Source: Breviolum minutum Mf 1.05b.01 | Taxonomy: Eukaryota > Sar > Dinophyceae > Suessiales > Symbiodiniaceae | Direction of reading: 5' to 3' | DNA length: 64,000 bases | Assembly (NCBI GenBank): GCA_000507305.1 | Contig: DF240526.1 | Span: forward strand, 1 to 64,000 | Shown here: positions 58,901 through 64,000 of the stretch, piece after piece | Position numbering within the stretch: the stretch's first letter is position 1 | How the letters are laid out: each line of letters begins with the position of its first letter | Notes under the pieces: model-generated | Told to the model about the DNA's origin: nothing | The model's database searches: none | What the model saw: only the letters and a program-made list of their open reading frames with translations | Position numbers and translations under genes: made by a program

Positions 58901-61900
58901 GAGGAGTTGTTCGCCAAGTACGACCGCGACAAAGATCAGCTCCTCAATCAGATGGAGGCCTTGAGCAATTTGTTGTTGAAGCTGTTGAAATGCTTGAAAT
59001 GTGGATATTTTTGCAGGGGGTTGGTCTAAGAGTTTGTTGTTTTATTTATTTTTGTGAAGGTTGGTGAAGTGGTTGAAAGGGAATGAAAGAAAAGGGTTGA
59101 AGATTTGGGTCTGGTTGAAGTGGTTCAAGTGGTTGGACTTTTTGATGCCACTTTTTTTTTCCAAAAAAGTGATTCTTCTGAATGGATTGGTGAAGAGTTT
59201 TGACGCTGAAGAGCTGCGTTTTGGCGTTTTGCCTGTGACCTTGTGTCAGGTCATAGCTTATGCTAAGAAAGAACTCTCTGTGAATGTGGACAAGGTGAAA
59301 ACACACAGTCGTGGCTGAATCATGTAAAAGCCCATCTTTTTTTTTGAATTGCTGGGGAAACCCTCGGTGGCGCGTAAATCCACGTGATGAGGTGCTTCTG
59401 GACAAGATTTGGAGATGTACCGTTGATGAAGATGAAAAAGGCATTAGCCTTGACAAGCCAGGGCCTGAGTATAAGCCACTTGCGCAGTTAGGAACCAACA
59501 CTTGTTCACCGCTGTTGACCCTGTTGACCTGTTGAGGATGTACTTGCTGAATTCCTCACTTGGCATTGCCAGAGAAATGCAGAGGAATGAGTTCCTTGGC
59601 AAAAGAAACTTGGAGAAATTGCCGTTTTTTGTTGGACATAGCAACCTTGCAGTGTGGTGAAGCACACTGTCTTGACAGGTTTTGATAGACTTTTCATGTC
59701 ACATTCGATGGATCCTACCAGGCGCAGAAAAGCGGCCAGAATAGCGAAGGCGAATGGGCCTATCATGACTTGGAGGGTTGGTATCTCCAGAAAGACTAGG
59801 TGCAACCAAACATATTTTGCAATGCTCACCCTACTTGTTGTAAGACTCCCATTTTGTACTTCAATCTTTTTTTAATCCATGGCTGCGGTCATGGCTGGAA
59901 TTCATCCGACATTTTACGATGAAACATTGAGTAGTGGGAGGATTTCACCCCCAATTTTATGTACTTACTACCAGTTATGATGGGAATTCATTCCCCGTTT
60001 TTGCCTGGCATTTTGGTGGGTTTTTCTGGTGTCCATGTCAGGAAAAGGTCCTTGCTGGCCTCAGAGAAAGGCTAAAGAACAAGGTCCGCGAGGCTGGAAT
60101 TGATTGGTTTGTTCGGACTCGAGGCATCTAAAAAGGTCATACCACACAGTCATGAAAAACGATGAGGAGTTGAGTGGTTTTTGGATTTGTTGGAGGTAGT
60201 TTTGCTGTTGAACCATTATTTGCTTTAGTAGTTCTTGCGGTTGAAAGAACCATTTGCACTTTAAACAAAATCCAATGGTTGGTGATAGTCTTTACAATGA
60301 ATATGCTTGGTGTGTTAGGCAATCCTACCCAGGAAGGACTTGATTCGGACGTACTTCACCAGGATTTGTCCTCAAAAGCGAGCCTGTCACAGGTAGAGAA
60401 AGTCTATTCAGACTTCCATAAGGAGATGAAGGCTGTGGAAGCGGCGGTGCGTCCAATGCCCATGAAGGTGCGGGAGCAGGACAATTTTTTTCTTGGCGGG
60501 GGGGGGGGGTCCAAATTCGAAAAAATGCACTTATATCAGGAAAAAATCTCCAAGAAATTTGGCAAATCAACAAAAAAAGTTTCTGGAAGGTGAATTTGTT
60601 GAAAAACCCACCAATGTGCACCATTTTTTGGATGATTCCAAACCCTAACATCCTTCACCAATGTCAATTGGACTTCCCACAGGTTAAGAGCTCCTCGTGT
60701 TCCGAAATGGACAGCTACGCCACGGAGTGCGAACGGAAGCTCGAGGTACCCGAAACGTTTCATGCGAAATGGCAATCTTGGGTGGGTCTGAGAGTTAGAT
60801 CCTTCAAAACCAATGGTTACCCGGGTATACCCTCCCTGAAACGAACAGTTGGCCCCCTGAAAATGGATGGTTGGAAGACGATCCTTTTTTTTTGGGGGGA
60901 TGGCCTATGTTCACGGGCTACTGTTAGTTTGAGGCGGTGTATAGTATATTGGCAAAATATTAAGCAAAAATGAATTTGATTCATCACCAACCAGTTGACG
61001 ATTGGACATATTAGATAGGTGGGAAGCTGAATTTTTGCAAAGCCTCAAAAGTCACAGCAATGAAGTTGCAGTTTCAAAGTATGAAACTACTTGAAGCTGA
61101 TTATTTTTCACAAAAAACTACAGCTTCTATGAGATTCTTGGAAATACCTGAAATTTGTATCTGTCAAATTTCTTGGAACTAATTGAAGACTACGAATTGA
61201 AGCTTCTATTTTTTTCTTGGAGTGTCAATTTTCAGGGATCTACAGGACAAAAATCACTTGGGGTCAGCTGTCAGCTGTCAGGGATTCGGATCTTGAGGCG
61301 TTGGTCACGAAGAAAAACAACAACAGTAACAGTTGATTTGGGAATCTCACAGGGAGTATACTACCCAATTGTTATGGGAAGTATGGATTGATAAACTCCC
61401 TCATGAGGGATAGTTTGTTTGGGTTGCTTAGCTTGTGGAACACTTCAGTCACTGGCGGGCTGCAGGCCTGCAAGAAAAGTGCTGACAAAGTCAAGCAGCG
61501 CATCAAAACTATTCCCTTTGGCTTTGATAAGATGCTTGGACGATTTTTTAGATGTCAATGTAGGTCATAAGAAGCCATATTTGCCTTTAAAAATAGTCCA
61601 AGTCTCTAATCGTGACAGAGAGGGTTCTTGTGGCAGCAAAGGGAGGTGTGTGTATATATCATACATATACACATAATGTTTGTGCACATATAAATACCAT
61701 TACATGAATCTTATATATACGTACATACAGACTTCTGAATCCTGGGTCTAGTGGTCCTCTATTCCTGAGTCCATGACATGACCTGAAAAATGGGAGCGAA
61801 AAAAAGAGACTCCTATTTTTTCAGATGAAAAGACTCCTCAGGAAGTACGAAGAGGACATGAAAGAATTTTTCAGATCGGAGGCAAAGACGTGTTTGGAGT

Positions 61901-63712
61901 GTTGTGGACCTGGACATGGGGGTGATTTTTTGCCGAAAAAAATGGGCACCAGACTTTAGTTGTTGAAGCTTTGATTTGCATGGTGCAGGACAACTATCTT
62001 GGAGTTGAGTATATAATATATATAATATATTATATATATACATATGTATGTACTATATCGTAAATCATTGTTGGTTTCCTGGTTTCAAGTTGCCAACCTC
62101 CAACGCTTCTCGAAACGAACGAAACGCAGTCGAAGCTCTTGGAGCTGCAGATGGGCCGCTCAGAGTTGCGCATCACACGGGTGGAAAACTTATGTCGACG
62201 TCACAGGGAGCAGGTTGGGAGCCGGGACGTGGGGGACGTGGGTTCCACGAGCAGAAAAAGGTGGAGAGGAGATGTAGACATTGGGTTGATGATGTTGATG
62301 ATTCGTAGTGCTTTTTTTGATTCAACAAAAATACCGATGCTCGCATTAGTTGAAGTTGGCAGTGTATTTGAGTTGTGTTTTTTTTTAAGGTGCATCCCAG
62401 GGAAGGCAGGATGAGCCATGAAAACTATCGCAGTTTTTCACTTGGCTTGATGTGAAGAGGGAATGATGTGATGAGGATCCCAAAACTCTTGCAGCACTTT
62501 TTTTCAATCAGAAGTGGTCATATTTGGTGGAGTGTTGGGTGTCATTTGAGCTACAAAATCCTGTTTGATTGATTTAATGTCTAGGATGATACTTGCATGA
62601 TACGACCCTCTATAATGGGGAATACAATACGACCTTATGAGAATCCCCCACTAATCAATCAGGATTTAACATAGAATGGGATGGACGTGGTTTTTTCTGT
62701 AGCTCATTTGACCCATTTCAACGTCGTTGACTGCAGGCTGCTCGCAAAGAAGCTCGAGAGATGGAGATGGTCAAAGCATTTGGCACGAAGGTGCAAAATA
62801 CTAGATACATCAGTGTCAGATGGAATGGGTCCTTAACAAAAACCATTCCAAATATCATTAGATAATATAAAATGTCATTTTGAATCTACAAAAAGATCAA
62901 GCATTTTGAATCTGCATTTTGGTCATTCCAAAAAACATTCAACTATTGAACATCCAGCTATAAAACCAGAGCTTTTTTTAAGGAAATTTGATCCCAAAAA
63001 AGATGGACCTTTGGAAAATTTGTTGGATTTCCAGGTGCTCAGGCAATATGCTCGTGTCAACAAGCTCACCTTCGAGGCCCCGTAATTTTGGAGTGATGAC
63101 TTCAATGGATATGAGCATGCGTCATTTTTTTTTGAGAAAAAAACATGAACAAACAATCCTTTTGAAGGATTTCAAGAATATGGATGATGTATGATGATGC
63201 TAAAATGATGTTTATTTTTGAATCGGCTCATGATTCTCTTGGAGCCCGTACGTGCCGTGGAGGAATTGTTTAGCCATCTTGATGCCGATGGTGATGGTGC
63301 CATAGATGAGGAGGACCGTGTTGCAGGTTGCCACGCTTGCAGACCAACAGTCGTTGAATTCTCCACACAAATCGGTGTGCAGGAGTTCGTTTCCTTCTTT
63401 GCGACGGTGGACAAGGTGGGTCAACTGAACAACCACTTCAGAGCTTCAGGGTACTTAGTAAAAGAATAAGAGCTTTATACTTACAACTTATTTTGCAAAA
63501 AAAACTTCAGTACCCTTTTCAAAAGGGAACTTATTCGAACCGATTTCTGAGAACATGATTTTTTTACGTTACCATGCGTTTGGGGGCCAATCCTTCAGGA
63601 GATCAAGGAAGATGAGGACTTTTTGGACTCAGAGGAGTTGGTTGAGAAAGTGGAGAAAAACTTGGAGGAAGAGCTTCCAGATCTCAATGACATCGAGATG
63701 GAGAAGGTGAAG
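46326..63712 (+). CDS. Large coiled-coil/EF-hand protein with FWDDRDGP domain, partial
   Basis: N-terminal module: 46326-46380 (SERIIVTGCKHETVGDIV), 46604-46669 (FNLHSDNHGKPVYKKNGQ; GC donor), 50005-50085 (VNGLDVMLYFWDDRDG, then GWWFGPK), 50333-50401 (VGGDQVWAFHSEK; GC donor), 50635 on (VPYDGPVDNTFIL). Then a Lys/Glu-rich coiled coil: 52319-52351, 52426-52491, 52558-52599, 52883-52932, 53197-53272, 53974-54051, 54242-54313, 54726-54806, 55276-55336, 56602-56676, 57966-58028 (proline-rich), 58264-58347. EF-hand 1 is in 58845-58957 (LFAKYDRDKDQLLNQME), followed by 59250-59294, 59392-59456, 60042-60106, 60393-60467, 60683-60745, 61466-61531, 61825-61881, about 62091-62213, 62737-62790, 63035-63076. 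EF-hand 2 is in 63245-63415 (ELFSHLDADGDGAIDEED). The last exon here is 63599-63712. Most joins are in phase. It is probably a calcium-responsive scaffold; function unknown. Start and end were not found. The 46670-50004 intron contains another gene. Confidence 0.85.
46904..49847 (+). CDS. Secreted FAD-dependent amine-oxidase-like oxidoreductase, complete
   Basis: Exons: 46904-46978 (signal peptide MALYCWLCLVATADA; GT donor; alternatively to 47005 with a GA donor), 47262-47347 (DRIGIVGAGPAGVHMASRLK, the FAD dinucleotide-binding GxGxxG), 47599-47692 (FERSDRVGGKSL, the second FAD motif), 47830-48200 (VDTSSCVAHDMGTCF onward; GA donor), 48318-48514 (NMTFAKFLEENDMHALSGF, YGYVTSIPALYGLWW) and 49000-49847 (GGYEKIWTSMVEKDGLDVRY to the C-terminal FAD segment WWIGASACFESVHDV, stop TGA). 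All phases agree; the protein is 556 residues (565 with the alternative exon 1 end). The fold is that of flavin monoamine oxidases and beta-cyclopiazonate-dehydrogenase-like enzymes; the substrate is unknown. The signal peptide points to the ER, a vacuole, plastid routing or export. The gene lies wholly inside an intron of the large coiled-coil gene on the same strand. Confidence 0.92.
52753..52852. mobile_element. Family 2 inverted-repeat element in a coiled-coil-gene intron
   Basis: ACTGTTGATGGAAGAAATCC at the left and GGATTTCTTGCATCAACAGT at the right; 100 bases. It ends about 30 bases before the 52883 exon. Confidence 0.92.
53617..53702. repeat. GAT triplet microsatellite
   Basis: About 28 uninterrupted GAT units in an intron of the large gene. 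The poly-Asp, poly-Met and poly-His frames across it are artefacts. Confidence 0.97.
54387..54470. mobile_element. Family 3 inverted-repeat element
   Basis: Left TTACCCCCCGAATTAACATA, right GGAATATGTTACTTTCCAGG, interior AAGATGATTTTTCCTCTTCC; intronic. Confidence 0.65.
54612..54670. mobile_element. Family 2 element, left half only
   Basis: CTATTGTTGATGAACAAAATC then CTGCAACCCTGCCTAGGTAG; the right terminal repeat is missing. Intronic, 55 bases before the 54726 exon. Confidence 0.65.
55806..56545. repeat. Long AAC/AAG-rich simple repeat region
   Basis: About 740 bases of AAC, CAA and AAG-type units, with a CGACTG block at the start and a CAACCACAG block at the end. Purine/A-rich on + and T-rich on -, it opens poly-Leu/Val frames on the minus strand. 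It ends about 55 bases before the 56602 exon; an open frame (poly-Gln/Pro) runs from its last part into that exon, but splicing at CCAG is more likely. Confidence 0.93.
57290..57366. mobile_element. Family 3 element, right half
   Basis: The right end reads GGCTATGTTAGTTTTTAGGG; the interior GAAAAGGAAAGGATGGTTTTCC resembles other copies. The left end is unclear. Confidence 0.5.
57838..57952. mobile_element. Family 2 inverted-repeat element, diverged
   Basis: Left GGTTGATGGAAGAAATCCTG, right GTTTGGGATATCTTCCAC; interior with TTATTTACAGGGTTTTA, similar to the 52753 copy. It ends 14 bases before the 57966 exon. Confidence 0.7.
58441..58512. repeat. A/TATA/TTTA low-complexity tract
   Basis: Poly-A, then TATATACATACATAT, then TTTATTTA units; intronic. 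Confidence 0.9.
60826..60943. mobile_element. Family 3 inverted-repeat element
   Basis: Left TATACCCTCCCTGAAACGAAC, right CTGTTAGTTTGAGGCGGTGT; interior AAATGGATGGTTGGAAGACG. Intronic. Confidence 0.7.
61975..62045. repeat. AT-rich tract upstream of the 62.1 kb exon
   Basis: TATATAATATATATAATATA-type sequence; intronic. Confidence 0.85.
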
Positions 63713-64000
63713 GTTGGACCAAAAAATGCCAAAAAATAGAAAATATGGAGTTTGGAGGGGGGATCATCAAGGAATTCTTTCCTGTTTATTTTTGGGGAGG
63801 GGAGGGGACCATAAGGGGAGATGATGAGCTCTGGAATGCTTTCAGGTTCTGATGAGTGAAGTTTTGTTCGTTGGTCTGCTTAGTCTGTTTGTTGCTAGAG
63901 TTTGGGTATGATTTTTACATGACTCTCGATGAGTGTTTCGATTTATGGTAAGATTCCATGGCGACGTCTCCTTCATGGGATTCATGGCCTGCCCGCCCCA
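63713..64000. other. Intron of the large gene, running off the window
   Basis: AT-rich sequence with G-rich runs; no exon recognised. The last bases (GGCGACGTCTCC, GCCTGCCCGCCCC) are GC-rich and may be the start of the next exon. Confidence 0.45.

Overview
The window looks like nuclear DNA of a dinoflagellate, most likely a Symbiodiniaceae-type alga. Every gene I can support lies on the + strand. The genes are cut into many short exons (23 to about 850 bases) separated by AT-rich, repeat-laden introns. Many introns start with GC or GA instead of GT. The rebuilt proteins include an ER HSP90, a La-motif protein, a circularly permuted GTPase and a coiled-coil/EF-hand protein. The organism call is inference from gene structure; no rRNA, tRNA or spliced-leader gene was seen. 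Protein identities come from motif recognition, without database searches.

Layout. 1-3.8 kb: non-coding, with a dispersed repeat in three copies. 3.8-6.4 kb: a complete two-exon gene for GRP94, the ER form of HSP90. 6.4-7.3 kb: a broken second GRP94 unit, in which a copy of the signal-peptide exon runs at a single N into a copy of the 3' flank; this suggests a collapsed tandem array. 7.3-11.2 kb: mostly simple triplet repeats. 11.2-14.7 kb: exons of an unidentified gene. 18.9-28.1 kb: a PDZ-like gene, a kinase-like exon (DRCN motif) and a La-motif gene with a 23-base micro-exon; these may be one to three genes. 31.9-33.8 kb: a complete small orphan gene of about 202 residues. 34.6-39.8 kb: a YlqF/RbgA/DAR-type GTPase with at least 14 exons. 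40-46.3 kb: sparse exon-like fragments.

From 46.3 kb to beyond the right edge runs one very large gene: an FWDDRDGP-type domain followed by a long lysine/glutamate-rich coiled coil and two EF-hands, about 25 recognised exons. A complete gene for a secreted FAD-dependent amine-oxidase-like enzyme (46.9-49.8 kb) sits on the same strand inside what appears to be one intron of this large gene. This nesting is the most striking feature of the window.

Three families of short terminal-inverted-repeat elements (about 85-120 bases, MITE-like) are scattered through introns and spacers: six copies of family 1, four of family 2 and at least seven of family 3. Simple repeats (GAT, ACT, AAC, TATC and others) are abundant and create long but meaningless open frames.

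The genes show no shared pathway. They cover ER protein folding (GRP94), RNA binding (La motif), ribosome assembly in an organelle or the cytosol (GTPase) and calcium-linked scaffolding (large coiled-coil protein).
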